Part shown: piece after piece, positions 39,582 to 49,724 of the stretch | How positions within the stretch are numbered: position 1 is the stretch's first letter | Layout of the letters: each line of letters opens with the position of its first letter | NCBI GenBank assembly: GCA_001725945.1 | Contig: LRMT01000125.1 | Span: forward strand, 62,001 to 126,000 | Direction of reading: 5' to 3' | Source: Cupriavidus sp. UYMMa02A | GTDB lineage: Bacteria > Pseudomonadota > Gammaproteobacteria > Burkholderiales > Burkholderiaceae | DNA: 64,000 bases | The notes under the pieces: model-generated | Seen by the model: the letters and a program-made list of their open reading frames with translations, nothing else | Database searches by the model: none | Told to the model about the DNA's origin: nothing | Position numbers and translations under genes: made by a program

Positions 39582-40480
39582 TCAATGTTCCTCTTGCCGG
39601 GCCGGTGCTGCCGGCCCTGGTTGTTCTGGCTTCGTGGTACCACCACGCACCGCCAGCAGCATGTGCTTGGCAATGCCGCGCAGGATATTCACTTCCTCGC
39701 GCTCGAGTCCGGCCCGTGCCAGCAGCCGCCGCAGCCGCGTCATGAGCCTGCGCGGATTTCCAGGGTCAAGAAAGGCAATCGCTTCCAGCCCCTGCTGCAG
39801 GTGACCGAACATCGCTTCAACCTGCTCCGCCGTGGCCGGCTCACCAGCATAGCCGATATTGGCATTGTCGTCCGGCGCAGCCTGCGCGCGGTCCAGCAGC
39901 GCGAGGCGCATCTCGTAAGCGATGAGCTGCACCGCCTGGGCAAGGTTGAGCGAGGTATAGGCGGGATTGGCCGGGATATGCGTGACCGCCGCGCAGCGCA
40001 GGACCGCTTCATTGGGCAGGCCGTAACGCTCGTTGCCGAACACGAAGGCGATCTCGTCCCCCTCCCGGGCGGCCAGCGACGCGGCGCCGCGTGCGGCAGC
40101 GTCGCGCGGCAACCACCGCGGCGGACCGAATTCGCGCTGCCGCGCGGTCATGGCGATGGTCTGCGTGGCGCCTTCCAGCGCGGCCTCGATGCTGTCGACA
40201 ATCACTGCGGCAGCCAGCACATCGTCGGCGCCGCTGGCCATGGCCACGCGTCCGGGTGTTCGCGCACCGCCGGTTCGCGTGGCGAAACCAGCACCAGGCT
40301 GCCGAAGCCCATGGTCTTGATGGCGCGTGCCACCGAGCCGACATTACCGGGATGGCTGGTTTCCACCAGCACAAAGCGCACGCGGGCGAACATCGCCTCC
40401 GCGGCAGTGCTGGAGGTGGCCGATGCGGCCGCCGCGCCATCCGTTGCGGCAGCCTGGCTCGTGTCGATTGCCGGGTTCAT
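39582..40480 (-). CDS. trmJ: tRNA (cytidine/uridine-2'-O-)-methyltransferase TrmJ (frameshifted)
   Basis: SPOUT-class enzyme that 2'-O-methylates nucleotide 32 in some tRNAs. Motif 1 [20 protein letters not shown], motif 2 [17 protein letters not shown], motif 3 [16 protein letters not shown]-terminal helical extension includes the [10 protein letters not shown] block of the TrmJ family. The start ATG 40480 gives a 40-residue Ala/Thr-rich leader. A break near 40240 is repaired by one base. About 299 residues. Confidence 0.9.
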
Positions 40481-40656
40481 ATACAATTCAGCTTCTTCTT
40501 CGGCGCGGCGCCGATATTTTGCCTGCTTGCGAGACGCTTGCGGCACATATGGCGACGCCCCACGTTCTTCTACAATCCGTTGTGTTGTCAGCTGCCCCGG
40601 GCCGGTGCGCGAATCGTTCGCTGCATGCGCAGATCCGGTCCAGCCTGGAGAGATTC

Positions 40657-41477
40657 ATGCATCCGATGCTCAATATTGCCGTCAAGGCGGCCGCAAGGCG
40701 GGATCCATCATCAACCGCGCGTCGCTCGACGTCGATCTGGTGCGCGTTTCGCGCGCAAACAACACAACGATTTCGTGACCGAGGTCGACAAGGCCGCGGA
40801 GGCCGCGATCATCGAGATCATCCGCACTGCCTACCCCGAACACGCCATTCTAGCGGAAGAGTCCGGCCAGTCCTGGGCAGAAGGCGACGACAGCCACGAG
40901 TACACCTGGGTCATCGACCCGCTCGACGGCACCACCAATTTCATCCACGGTTTCCCGCAGTACGCGGTTTCCATCGCCCAGCTGCACCGCGGCGTGCCCG
41001 TGCAGGCCGTGGTCTATGACCCGACCCGCGACGAACTGTTCACCGCGAGCAAGGGCGCCGGCGCGTCCTGAATAACCGCCGCATCCGCGTGACCCGCCGC
41101 GACAAGCTGGCCGACTGCCTGATCGGCACGGGCTTCCCGTTCCGCGACCTGGAAGGCGTGGAAGAGTACCTGGAAATCTTCTCGCTGATGACGCGCAGCT
41201 GCGCCGGCCTGCGCCGCCCGGGCGCGGCCGCGCTGGACCTGGCCTACGTGGCCTGCGGCCGCCTGGACGGCTTCTTCGAGCGCGGCCTGAAGCGTGGGAC
41301 ATGGCTGCCGGCATGCTGCTGATTACCGAGTCGGGCGGCCTGGTCGGCAACTACGCCGGTGAAGCGCGCCAGATGGAACAAGGCGAAGTGCTGGCCGGCA
41401 ATCCCAAGGCCTTCGCCCAGATGGTCCGCCTGTTGGCGCCGTACTCGCTCGACAACGCCAAGCCCGCCGCGGCCTGA
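40657..41477 (+). CDS. suhB: Inositol-1-monophosphatase family protein (frameshifted)
   Basis: Magnesium-dependent phosphatase that, as SuhB, also supports rRNA transcription antitermination in E. coli. [22 protein letters not shown], the metal motif [20 protein letters not shown], and [15 protein letters not shown] are visible after joining. There are four breaks (near 40692, 40755, 41068, 41298), the most in any gene here; each needs one base. The start follows GGAGAG. It diverges from trmJ. Confidence 0.88.
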
Positions 41478-41631
41478 GCTCCGCGCGCTTTCGCGTCAGA
41501 CGCCGCCTCCCGGCGGGCGTTGTTGTTCGCGCCGCCCGCGCAACGTCAGGGCCACAATGATCCTCGTCAAGGTCGCCACAGGCAGCCTTGCCCAGAATGG
41601 GAGTGCCATGGCACTTTTGAGGAGGCCCCGA

Positions 41632-41847
41632 ATGTTCCCTGAATACCGCGACCAGATCTCCCTGCTGAAGACGCAGGATGCCCACTTCGCACGGCTGTTC
41701 AACCGCCACAACGAGCTGGACCACGATATCCACAATATGGAAGCCGGCATCGTGCCCGGCACCACGATGGAGATCGAGCGCCTCAAAAAGGAAAAGCTCC
41801 ATCTCAAGGACCAGCTCTACACCATCCTGCGCAAGACGCGCGCCTGA
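41632..41847 (+). CDS. DUF465 (YdcH-like) protein
   Basis: Small 71-residue helical hairpin: MFPEYRDQISLLKTQDAHF, LFNRHNELDHDIHNME, EIERLKKEKLHLKDQLYTIL. These are the conserved YdcH/DUF465 features. The start at 41632 follows GAGGAGG. Function unknown; it directly precedes ppk2 by one base. Confidence 0.82.
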   Translation: MFPEYRDQISLLKTQDAHFARLFNRHNELDHDIHNMEAGIVPGTTMEIERLKKEKLHLKDQLYTILRKTRA

Positions 41848-41848
41848 C

Positions 41849-42913
41849 ATGGCAGGAACGACCCATGACACCGGCGCGGCCGACACGGTCCGCGCTGCCG
41901 CACGCGGCGACGTGCTGCCCACCAATACGGCCCGTTCGGCCGAGCGCAATGAAGTGAACGACGCCATCGGCGCCGCTGTCCAGCTCGCGGCAAACAGCAT
42001 GCAGGACGTTCTTGCCCACCAGGACAAGGACAGCGTGCTGGACTCGATCCGTGCGTTGATGGACGGACTGTCGCCCGACGAGGCAGGCCAGTTGCGCAGC
42101 CTCATCCTTGAAGGCGACCCGGGCGCCTGGCAGGCCGGCCGCAACCGGCACCCGGACGAGGCGCTGTCTTCGGGCTGGCGCGAGGGCGCGTACCCGTACC
42201 AGAACCTGATGTCGCGCCGCAACTACGAGAAGCAGAAGTACCGCCTGCAGGTCGAGTTGCTGAAGCTGCAGGCCTGGGTACGTGAAACCGGCCAGCGCGT
42301 GGTGATCGTATTCGAAGGCCGCGACGCGGCCGGCAAGGGCGGCACCATCAAACGCTTCATGGAACACATGAACCCGCGCGGCGCCCGCGTGGTGGCGCTG
42401 GAAAACCAGCGGCCAGTGGTACTTCCAGCGCTACGTGCAGCACCTGCCGTCGGCCGGCGAGATCGTGCTGTTCGACCGCTCCTGGTACAACCGCGCCGGC
42501 GTCGAGCACGTGATGGGCTTCTGCTCGCCGCAGGAGTACCAGGACTTCCTGCAGCAGGCGCCTGAATTCGAGCGCCACCTGGTCCGCAGCGGCATCCACC
42601 TGTTCAAGTTCTGGTTTTCGGTGAGCCGGCACGAGCAGCGGCGGCGCTTCAAGGAGCGCGAAGTCCATCCGCTCAAGCAATGGAAGCTGAGCCCGGTCGA
42701 CATTGGGATGCGTACACGCGCGCCAAGGAAGCGATGTTCTCCCATACCGACACGGCTGACGCACCGTGGACCGTGATCCGCTCGGACTGCAAGAAGCGGG
42801 CGCGGCTGAATGCGCTGCGCTTCATCCTGTCGCGCTTCCCTTATGCCAACCGCGACACCACCGCGATCGGCCAGGCGGACCCGCTGATCGTCGGGCGCGC
42901 CATCGGCAACTGA
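41849..42913 (+). CDS. ppk2: Polyphosphate kinase 2 family protein (frameshifted)
   Basis: Transfers phosphate between polyphosphate and nucleotides. A 120-residue N-terminal extension precedes [20 protein letters not shown]. Walker A is [20 protein letters not shown], Walker B/lid region [20 protein letters not shown], then [16 protein letters not shown]. Breaks near 42415 and 42715. At the first, about four codons of the usual QWYFQRY-preceding loop also appear to be missing. About 355 residues. Subclass (ADP- or AMP-specific) not determined. Confidence 0.87.
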
Positions 42914-42954
42914 GTCCACAAACTACCTACCCTTCCTTCATTGAAAGGACATTC

Positions 42955-43389
42955 ATGTTCAAGCACATTCTGCTTCCGGTTGATGGTTCCGAGCTCTCGC
43001 ACAAGGCCGTTTCCGCCGCCATCGAGTTCGCGCGCGCGACGGGCGCCAGGCTGACACCCTATATGAGCGTCGAGGAATATCCCTACGTCCTCTCGACTGA
43101 CTCCAGCCACGAAAAGCGCGAGGTGTTCCAGCAGCGCGTGGAAGCCGACGCCCGGCAGGAACTGTCCCGCGTCGAAGCTGCCGCGGCGCTCGCGGGCGTG
43201 CCATGCACCGGGCACGTTTCCACGGCCGGGGCACCATTCCGCGGGATCATCAATGCCGCGCAGGACCTTGCCTGCGACGTCATCTTCATGGCATCGCATG
43301 GCCGCAGCGGCATCGCAGGCCTGCTGCTCGGCAGCGAAACCCAGAAGGTGCTGACACACAGCACGATTCCGGTGCTGGTGTTCCGCTGA
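42955..43389 (+). CDS. Universal stress protein UspA family
   Basis: Intact 144-residue protein. The N-terminal strand FKHILLPVDGSELSHKAV and the ATP-binding signature MASHGRSGIAGLLLGSETQKVL near the C-terminus mark an ATP-binding Usp domain. AAAGGA precedes the ATG. It sits between ppk2 and mutS; co-regulation with ppk2 under starvation is plausible but not shown. Confidence 0.9.
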   Translation: MFKHILLPVDGSELSHKAVSAAIEFARATGARLTPYMSVEEYPYVLSTDSSHEKREVFQQRVEADARQELSRVEAAAALAGVPCTGHVSTAGAPFRGIINAAQDLACDVIFMASHGRSGIAGLLLGSETQKVLTHSTIPVLVFR

Positions 43390-43432
43390 TACCGTCGCAG
43401 CGCCCTCGCCTACTAACCTCCGCATCGCTGCA

Positions 43433-43458
43433 ACCGGCATAGCGGCCGCTATGCCGGT
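43433..43458. terminator. 26-bp perfect palindrome after uspA
   Basis: ACCGGCATAGCGG and its exact complement meet with no spacer, 44 bases after the Usp stop. It forms a strong RNA hairpin without T-tract. Termination of the ppk2-usp transcript is the likely role. Confidence 0.5.
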
Positions 43459-43646
43459 CCTCGCCACGATTTCCCCGCCACAGCCACTGCGGCCACAAGC
43501 CCGCCTGCGGTAAACTCCCTGCTTTGGCCGCCCGGACATGATCCGGGTCGCCTCCGCACGCTGCAGAATCACATGCGGGTGAAGAGACGGCAACGGCCTG
43601 CGGCGTCGCGCCACAGTGTTGCACCATACGCTGCCGGCGTTGCCGC

Positions 43647-46355
43647 ATGGCCATGCCAGACAAGGGAATGCAGGAGAAAATCGAATTGAATCAGGAAGTT
43701 GCAAAACCCCTTGCGGAAAAGCACACGCCCATGATGCAGCAGTACCTGCGCATCAAGGCAGACCATCCGGACACTCTGCTCTTCTACCGGATGGGCGACT
43801 TCTACGAGCTGTTCCACGATGACGCCGAGAAGGCAGCGCGGCTGCTCGACATCACGCTGACCGCGCGCGGCAGCTCCAACGGGGTGCCGATCCGCATGGC
43901 GGGCATTCCGTTCCACTCGGCGGACCAGTACCTCGCCAAGCTCGTGAAGCTCGGCGAGTCGGTGGCGATCTGCGAACAGATCGGCGACCCGGCCGCGAGC
44001 AAGGGACCGGTCGAGCGCAAGGTGGTACGCATCGTCACGCCTGGCACGCTGACCGACGCCTCGCTGCTGCCGGACAAATCCGTTACCTTCCTGATGGCCG
44101 TGCATCAGCAGACCACGCGACGCGGCATCAGCAAGACCGGCCTGGCCTGGCTGAACCTGGCCAGCGGCGAGCTGCGGCTGATGGAGTGCGAAGCCCCACA
44201 GCTCGCGCGCGAGTTCGAACGTATCCGCCCCGCCGAGCTGCTCTACGCGGATGGCATCGACTTGCCCGCCGTGGCATGCGCGCGCACACGCCTGCCGGAG
44301 TGGCACTTCGACCAGGATGCCGGCACGCGCCGCCTGCTGGAACAGCTTGGCGTGGCCAGCCTGGAGCCTTTTGGCTGCGCAGGACTGGGCGCCGCGATCG
44401 GCGCGGCGGGAGCGCTGCTGAACTATGCCGCGACCACGCAGGGCCAGTCGCTGCGCCATGTGCGTGAAATCAAGGTCGAGCGCGAATCGGAATTCGTCGG
44501 GCTGGACTCGGCCACGCGCCGCAACCTGGAGCTGACCGAAACGCTGCGCGGCGGCGAGTCGCCCACGCTGTTCTCGCTGCTCGATACTTGCGCCACCGCC
44601 ATGGGCAGCCGCGCGCTGCGCCACTGGCTTCATCACCCACTGCGCGATCCTGCCCTGCCGCGCGCACGCCAGCAGGCCATTGGCGTGCTGATCGACCACG
44701 GCATCGACGACCTGCGCAGCGCGCTGCGCAAGCTGGCCGACGTCGAGCGCATCACCTCGCGCCTGGCGCTGCTGAGCGCGCGCCCGCGCGACCTGTCCTC
44801 GCTGCGCGATACCTTGCGCACGCTGCCCCATGTGTGCGCCTGCCTGCAGGCCGAGCCGGACAGCTCGCTGCTGTCGCTGACCCTGGCCGAACTGTCCGTG
44901 CCGCAGGCCTGCCTGGACCTGCTCATCGCCGCAGTCGCCGAGGAGCCCGCCACGGTCGTGCGCGACGGCGGCGTGATCGCGCGCGGCTACGACGCGGCAC
45001 TCGACGAGCTGCGCGATATCTCCGAGAACTGCGGGCAGTTCCTCGTCGATCTGGAGACGCGCGAGCGCGCCCGTACCGGCATTGCCAACCTGCGCGTGGA
45101 GTACAACCGCGTGCATGGCTTCTATATCGAGGTCACCAACGGCCAGGCAGACAAGGTGCCGGACGACTACCGCCGGCGCCAGACGCTGAAGAATGCCGAG
45201 CGCTACATCACGCCCGAATTGAAGGCCTTCGAGGACAAGGCGCTGTCCGCGCAGGACCGTGCACTCGCGCGCGAGAAGCAACTCTACGACACGCTGCTGC
45301 AGGCGCTGCTGCCGCATATCGGCGAACTGCAGCGCGTCGCCGGCGCGCTGGCGCGGCTCGACGTGCTGGCCGCGCTGGCCGAACGCGCGCAGACGCTGGA
45401 CTGGTCCTGCCCCGAGCGCGTGACGGAAAACGTGATCGACATCGTGCAGGGCCGCCACCCGGTCGTGGAAGGCCAGCTCGCCGCCGAATCCGTGCCCTTC
45501 ATCGCCAACGACTGCCAGCTGAACGAGGCGCGCAAGCTGCTGCTGATCACCGGCCCGAACATGGGCGGTAAGTCGACCTTCATGCGCCAGACCGCGCTGA
45601 TCGTGCTGCTCGCCTGTGTGGGTGCCTACGTGCCCGCCCGGCGCGCCGTGATCGGGCCGGTGGACCGCATCTTCACGCGCATCGGCGCCGCCGACGACCT
45701 GGCCGGCGGGCGCTCGACCTTCATGGTCGAGATGACCGAGGCAGCAGGCATCCTGCACCACGCCACGGCTGCCAGCCTGGTGCTGATGGACGAGATCGGC
45801 CGTGGTACGTCGACCTTCGACGGGCTCGCGCTGGCCTGGGCCATCGCGCGCCACCTGCTGTCGCACAACCGCAGCCACACGCTGTTTGCGACCCACTACT
45901 TCGAACTCACGCAACTGCCGCACGAATTCCCGCAGGCGGCGAACGTGCACCTCTCGGCCGTGGAGCATGGCGACGGCATCGTCTTCCTGCACGCGGTGCA
46001 GGACGGGCCGGCCAGCCAGAGCTATGGCCTGCAGGTTGCGCAATTGGCGGGCGTGCCGCAGCCGGTGATCCGGGCGGCGCGCAAGCACCTTGCATGGCTC
46101 GAGCAGCAATCGGCCGATGCAACCCCGACGCCGCAACTCGATCTGTTCGCACCGCCGCCAACCCCCGATACCAGCGAAGAGGACGAACCCGCGAGCGCCG
46201 AGCCCGTGAGCCGCGCCGGTACGCTGCTGCCCGAACAGGCGGCCGTGCTCGACGCACTCGCGGATCTGGATCCTGACAGCCTGACACCGCGCGCCGCGCT
46301 CGATGCGCTTTACCGGCTCAAGGTGCTCGCTGGCGAGGCTGTCGACGTCGCATGA
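43647..46355 (+). CDS. mutS: DNA mismatch repair protein MutS
   Basis: Intact 902-residue mismatch sensor ATPase. The N-terminal mismatch-binding domain has [20 protein letters not shown] with the Phe-x-Glu wedge. Later come the lever and clamp domains, Walker [21 protein letters not shown] near residue 635, [14 protein letters not shown], and Walker [21 protein letters not shown] near 714. A C-terminal tail follows for tetramerisation. The ATG at 43668 is an alternative start. The stop overlaps the next gene (ATGA). Confidence 0.96.
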   Translation: MAMPDKGMQEKIELNQEVAKPLAEKHTPMMQQYLRIKADHPDTLLFYRMGDFYELFHDDAEKAARLLDITLTARGSSNGVPIRMAGIPFHSADQYLAKLVKLGESVAICEQIGDPAASKGPVERKVVRIVTPGTLTDASLLPDKSVTFLMAVHQQTTRRGISKTGLAWLNLASGELRLMECEAPQLAREFERIRPAELLYADGIDLPAVACARTRLPEWHFDQDAGTRRLLEQLGVASLEPFGCAGLGAAIGAAGALLNYAATTQGQSLRHVREIKVERESEFVGLDSATRRNLELTETLRGGESPTLFSLLDTCATAMGSRALRHWLHHPLRDPALPRARQQAIGVLIDHGIDDLRSALRKLADVERITSRLALLSARPRDLSSLRDTLRTLPHVCACLQAEPDSSLLSLTLAELSVPQACLDLLIAAVAEEPATVVRDGGVIARGYDAALDELRDISENCGQFLVDLETRERARTGIANLRVEYNRVHGFYIEVTNGQADKVPDDYRRRQTLKNAERYITPELKAFEDKALSAQDRALAREKQLYDTLLQALLPHIGELQRVAGALARLDVLAALAERAQTLDWSCPERVTENVIDIVQGRHPVVEGQLAAESVPFIANDCQLNEARKLLLITGPNMGGKSTFMRQTALIVLLACVGAYVPARRAVIGPVDRIFTRIGAADDLAGGRSTFMVEMTEAAGILHHATAASLVLMDEIGRGTSTFDGLALAWAIARHLLSHNRSHTLFATHYFELTQLPHEFPQAANVHLSAVEHGDGIVFLHAVQDGPASQSYGLQVAQLAGVPQPVIRAARKHLAWLEQQSADATPTPQLDLFAPPPTPDTSEEDEPASAEPVSRAGTLLPEQAAVLDALADLDPDSLTPRAALDALYRLKVLAGEAVDVA

Positions 46356-47388
46356 ACGCTTCGGGCAGCCGGCTCCATGGCCGGCCTATCGTGCTTGCCG
46401 CCCTGCTGCTGTTGCTGGCAGCCATGTCGGTGTCCGCCGCCGAACCGGCCCGCCGCGCGCGCCGGGCGACGCGCCGGAGACCATCCGCATCGCCTTGCTG
46501 TCCGACCTGCCGCAATGGCCCGCCGCCGAGGAGCGCGTGACCGCGCTGCTCGATCAACTGGCCGAGCGCAAGCTCGACCTCGTGGTCCATGCGGGCGGCA
46601 TCAAGGGCGACACGGAGTCCTGCAGCGATACCGTGCTGCAGAGCCGGCAGCGTCTGCTTGACCAGTCGGCGCTGCCGCTGGTCTATGTGCCCGGCGAAAC
46701 CGACTGGGCGGAATGCCACCATCCGGTCAATGGCAACTACGATGCCGTGGAGCGGCTCAATCGCCTGCGCGAGCTGTTCTTCCCGGAAGACGCTACGCTC
46801 GGCAGCACCCGCGCGCCGTGGTGAGGCAGTCCGACCAGGCCATGTTCCGCAGCTTCCGTGAAAACGTGCGCCTGAGCCTGGGCAACATTCTGCTGGTCGG
46901 CCTGAATGTCCCGGGCGACAACAACCACTACCGCAATGAGGGCGGACGCAATGGCGAGTTCGAGGACCGGCGCGAAGCCAACCGGCAGTGGCTGGCGCGC
47001 GCATTCTCGCTCGCGCAGCAGCATGGCATGAGCGGCATCATCATCGTCGCGCACGGCGATCCGCAGTTCGGCAACGGCTGGGAGAAGCGCGGCAAGCCGA
47101 CGCTGCTGGACGGCTTCATGCGCGTCGTCCGCGCGACGGCTACCTGGAATTCAAGCGCCAGTTACGCGAGCTGTCCGGCCGCTATCGCGGGCAGGTACTG
47201 CTCGTGCATACGGGCAGCAATGGCTATCACACCGACAAGCCGCTGCGCGATGCGGCCGGCAAGCCGTTGTCGAATTTCACGCGCGTGGCATTGCCGGGCG
47301 GCACGACGGCACAATGGACCGAGCTGATCGTGACCCCGCAGCGCCGTCGCCGTTTTCGCTGGTGCTCAAGGATGGGGTCGGCGGCTAG
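46352..47388 (+). CDS. Exported metallophosphoesterase-like protein (frameshifted)
   Basis: A signal peptide ([20 protein letters not shown]) is followed, across breaks near 46460, 46822, 47128 and 47345, by [58 protein letters not shown], and [20 protein letters not shown]. The order Asp...Gly-Gly...Gly-Glu-Thr-Asp...His-Gly-Asp recalls the calcineurin-like phosphoesterase fold, but motifs are degenerate, so activity is uncertain. Its ATG overlaps the mutS stop. Confidence 0.68.
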
Positions 47389-47415
47389 TGCCGCCGGACA
47401 AGCCGCGCACAAAAG

Positions 47416-47443
47416 CAAAGAGCCGGAATATCCGGCTCTTTTT
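47416..47443. terminator. Bidirectional intrinsic terminator
   Basis: AGAGCCGGA-ATA-TCCGGCTCT with T5 on the right and an A-rich left flank, between the convergent metallophosphoesterase-like gene and slyD. Confidence 0.85.
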
Positions 47444-47466
47444 GCGGGTACCACTTGCGCGAAATA

Positions 47467-47990
47467 TCAGTGCAGCGTGCGCGGCGTGTCGTCTTCGTCT
47501 TCATCGACCACTTCGCGCCCGACGCGCCGTGCGCGTGGCCATGCTCGATTTCCTCGGCCGTGGCTTCGCGGACTTCGGAAACCTTCAGCCAGAAGCGCAG
47601 CGCCATGCCGGCCAGCGGATGGTTGCCGTCGAGCACCACCTTGTCTTCGGCCACATCGGTCACGGTGTAGATGACGGAGTCTTCATCGTCGCCATCTTCG
47701 GGCATGCCCTCGAACTGCATGCCGACTTCGAGCGGCTCGGGGAAACGATCGCGCGGCTCGACCTTGACGAGGTCGGCGTCATAGTCGCCGAACGCGTCTT
47801 CGGGCTCCAGCTGCAACTGGGTCTCGAAGCCCGTGTCGTGCCCGTCGAGTGCTTCCTCGATCTTGGGGAACGTGCCATCATAGCCGCCGTGCAAGTAGAC
47901 CATGGCTTCATCCGATTCCTCGATCAGATTGCCCTGCGTGTCCGACAGCTTGTACATCACGGAAACCACCGTGTTCTTAGCGATTTTCAA
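47467..47990 (-). CDS. slyD: FKBP-type peptidyl-prolyl isomerase SlyD (frameshifted, TTG start)
   Basis: FKBP isomerase with IF-insert chaperone domain: KIAKNTVVSVMYKLSDTQGNL, EAMVYLHGGYDGTFPKIEEAL, then VEPRDRFPEPLEVGMQFEG, and GNHPLAGMALRFWLKVSEVREA. A break near 47520 restores EVVDEDEDDTPRTLH at the end, a short acidic tail with few His. The start is TTG at 47990, since GGAG lies 7 bases before it and family members begin MKIAKN. Only 11 bases separate it from the divergent ATG. Confidence 0.87.
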
Positions 47991-48001
47991 TTCTTGACTC
48001 C

Positions 48002-49210
48002 ATGAACGATTCCGCATTATACGCGCACGCCCTGCCACCTGGCCCCGTCGATCCCGACGCACCGCTCGGCCTTCTTGGTGGCATGACGCCCGCTGCATTC
48101 ATGCGAGATATCTGGCAACGCAAACCGCTCCTGATTCGACAGGCATTCCCCGAAATCGTGCCGCCTGTGTCGCGCGAGGCGCTTTTCGCACTGGCCGACC
48201 AAGACCATGTCGAGTCGCGGCTGGTGACGCACTTCCGCAACAGATGGAAGCTCGAACACGGGCCCTTCGCTGCCGAAAACCTGCCGTCCCTCAAGACTAA
48301 ACAGTGGACCCTGCTGGTGCAGGGTGTCAACCTCCACGACGCGGCCGCCGCCGACCTGATGGGCCAGTTCCGCTTCGTGCCCGACGCCCGGCTGGACGAC
48401 CTGATGATCAGCTTCGCCAGCGATGGCGGCGGCGTCGGGCCGCACTTCGATTCCTATGACGTGTTCCTGTTGCAGGTTTCGGGCCGCCGCCGCTGGAGCA
48501 TCTCGTCGCAAACGAAACTGGACCTTGTGCCCGACATGCCGCTGAAGATCCTGGCCGACTTCAGCGCCGAAGAAGAATGGGTTCTTGAGCCCGGCGACAT
48601 GCTCTACCTGCCGCCGCAGTACGCGCATGACGGCATTGCCGAAGGCGAATGCATGACCTGCTCGATCGGCTTTCGCGCGCCCGCCTATCGGGAACTGGCC
48701 GGCCATTTTCTGGCCTGGCTTTCCGAGACGGTGGAAGACAATGAAGACCTCGGTGGACGTTATGCGGACCCTGGCGAACGCGCGGCAAAGAACCCCGCGC
48801 AGTTGCCTGCCAGCATGGCGAAGGCGGTGACACAACGGCTCAAGGCCTTGCAGTGGAACAGCGCCATGGTGGCCGAGTTTCTCGGCACCTACCTGTCGGA
48901 GCCCAAGCCGACAGTCGAATTTGGCGAAGTCCCCGATATGCCGATGCGCCAGTATGGAAAGCTTGCACGTACGCACGGCGTCGTATTGGCGCCCGCATCG
49001 ATTGCTCTCTATGACGGCACGCATTTCTTCCTGAACGGCGAAGCTTATGAGCCTCCGTCCGAACTGGCACGCTGGTTGCGCAGACTGGCCGATTATCGGC
49101 ATCTTTCCGCGGCGGAAATGGAGGCATGCGCCGACCTGCCGGATCTGCTTGACACCTTCCATCACTGGACGCTGGAAGGCTGGTTGCAGCTTTCACCGCC
49201 GGCACTGTAA
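48002..49210 (+). CDS. roxA: Ribosomal protein uL16 arginine hydroxylase-like JmjC oxygenase
   Basis: Intact 402-residue 2-oxoglutarate/Fe(II) oxygenase of the YcfD/RoxA family. MTPAAFMRDIWQRKPLLIRQ opens the conserved part. The iron facial triad is seen as GPHFDSYDVFLLQVSGRRRW (His-x-Asp) and PPQYAHDGIAEGECMTCSIG (distal His). The C-terminal winged-helix dimer domain carries ALYDGTHFFLNGE. ATG 48002 would place slyD 11 bases away; ATG 48083 (MTPAAFM) fits homologues and leaves room for a promoter, so the start is open. Confidence 0.85.
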   Translation: MNDSALYAHALPPGPVDPDAPLGLLGGMTPAAFMRDIWQRKPLLIRQAFPEIVPPVSREALFALADQDHVESRLVTHFRNRWKLEHGPFAAENLPSLKTKQWTLLVQGVNLHDAAAADLMGQFRFVPDARLDDLMISFASDGGGVGPHFDSYDVFLLQVSGRRRWSISSQTKLDLVPDMPLKILADFSAEEEWVLEPGDMLYLPPQYAHDGIAEGECMTCSIGFRAPAYRELAGHFLAWLSETVEDNEDLGGRYADPGERAAKNPAQLPASMAKAVTQRLKALQWNSAMVAEFLGTYLSEPKPTVEFGEVPDMPMRQYGKLARTHGVVLAPASIALYDGTHFFLNGEAYEPPSELARWLRRLADYRHLSAAEMEACADLPDLLDTFHHWTLEGWLQLSPPAL

Positions 49211-49270
49211 TAATGCGTAACATTGCAATTCCGTAAATTTCGACGCTACACAAGCCGGGAAAACGCGGAT

Positions 49271-49367
49271 ATAATCGCTGGCTGGCTAGTACTGTGTACC
49301 ACTGCATTTGTCGGCACCGGGAGAGCCTCTATTTTGCAGTTCAAGAGCGATAATTACCGGTAATTAT
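49271..49367 (+). promoter_or_regulatory. Promoter (-10) and 18-bp palindrome before lipoprotein gene
   Basis: A perfect TATAAT at 49271-49276 is a strong -10 candidate. Downstream, in the leader, ATAATTACCGGTAATTAT (49350-49367) is a perfect palindrome, followed 10 bases later by a run of eight T's. The palindrome could be an operator or an RNA hairpin. Confidence 0.5.
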
Positions 49368-49411
49368 TCATCGCCTGTTTTTTTTGGTTATTACAAGTTA
49401 AAGGACGAACA

Positions 49412-49655
49412 ATGAAGAAGTCTCTCCTGATCGCGTCGCTGCTGGCCGCTGTTGCTCTCGCCGCCTGCGGCAAGAAGGAAGAAGCTGCTGCTCCGGCCGC
49501 TGACACTGCTGCTCCGGCTGCAGCCGCTCCCGCCGCTGAAGCTTCGGCTCCGGCTGCTGAAGCCCCGGCCGCTCCGGCTGCTGAAGCCTCGGCCCCGGCT
49601 GCTGAAGCCTCGGCTCCGGCCGCTGACGCTTCGGCCCCCGGCTGCCAAGCAATAA
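49412..49655 (+). CDS. Small Ala/Pro-rich lipoprotein (frameshifted)
   Basis: MKKSLLIASLLAAVALAACG is a lipoprotein signal with the lipidated Cys at residue 19, followed by KKEEAA and a low-complexity tail of repeated APAAEAS units. An extra C in the C5 run near 49637 shifts the frame; with four C's it ends PAAKQ with a stop at 49655, immediately before a terminator. About 80 residues. Such spacer-like lipoproteins may bridge outer membrane and cell wall, but no function is known. Confidence 0.75.
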
Positions 49656-49670
49656 TTGGTTCGTACCAAC

Positions 49671-49699
49671 AAAAAAACCGACCTTCGGGTCGGTTTTTG
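49671..49699. terminator. Intrinsic terminator (both directions)
   Basis: ACCGACC-TTCG-GGTCGGT with a stable UUCG tetraloop, seven A's before and five T's after. Serves the lipoprotein gene and possibly the convergent metallo-hydrolase gene. Confidence 0.92.
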
Positions 49700-49724
49700 T
49701 GCCTGCGCCACTCGACGCAGCGCT

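Noticed and set aside
43569-46136. Very long leftward open frame opposite mutS
   Set aside because: GC-rich codon bias creates long antisense frames; the rightward MutS has every expected motif.
46352-47388. Pseudogene call for the metallophosphoesterase-like gene
   Set aside because: Despite four breaks, all frames join into one continuous homologous sequence, and neighbouring essential genes show the same error pattern.
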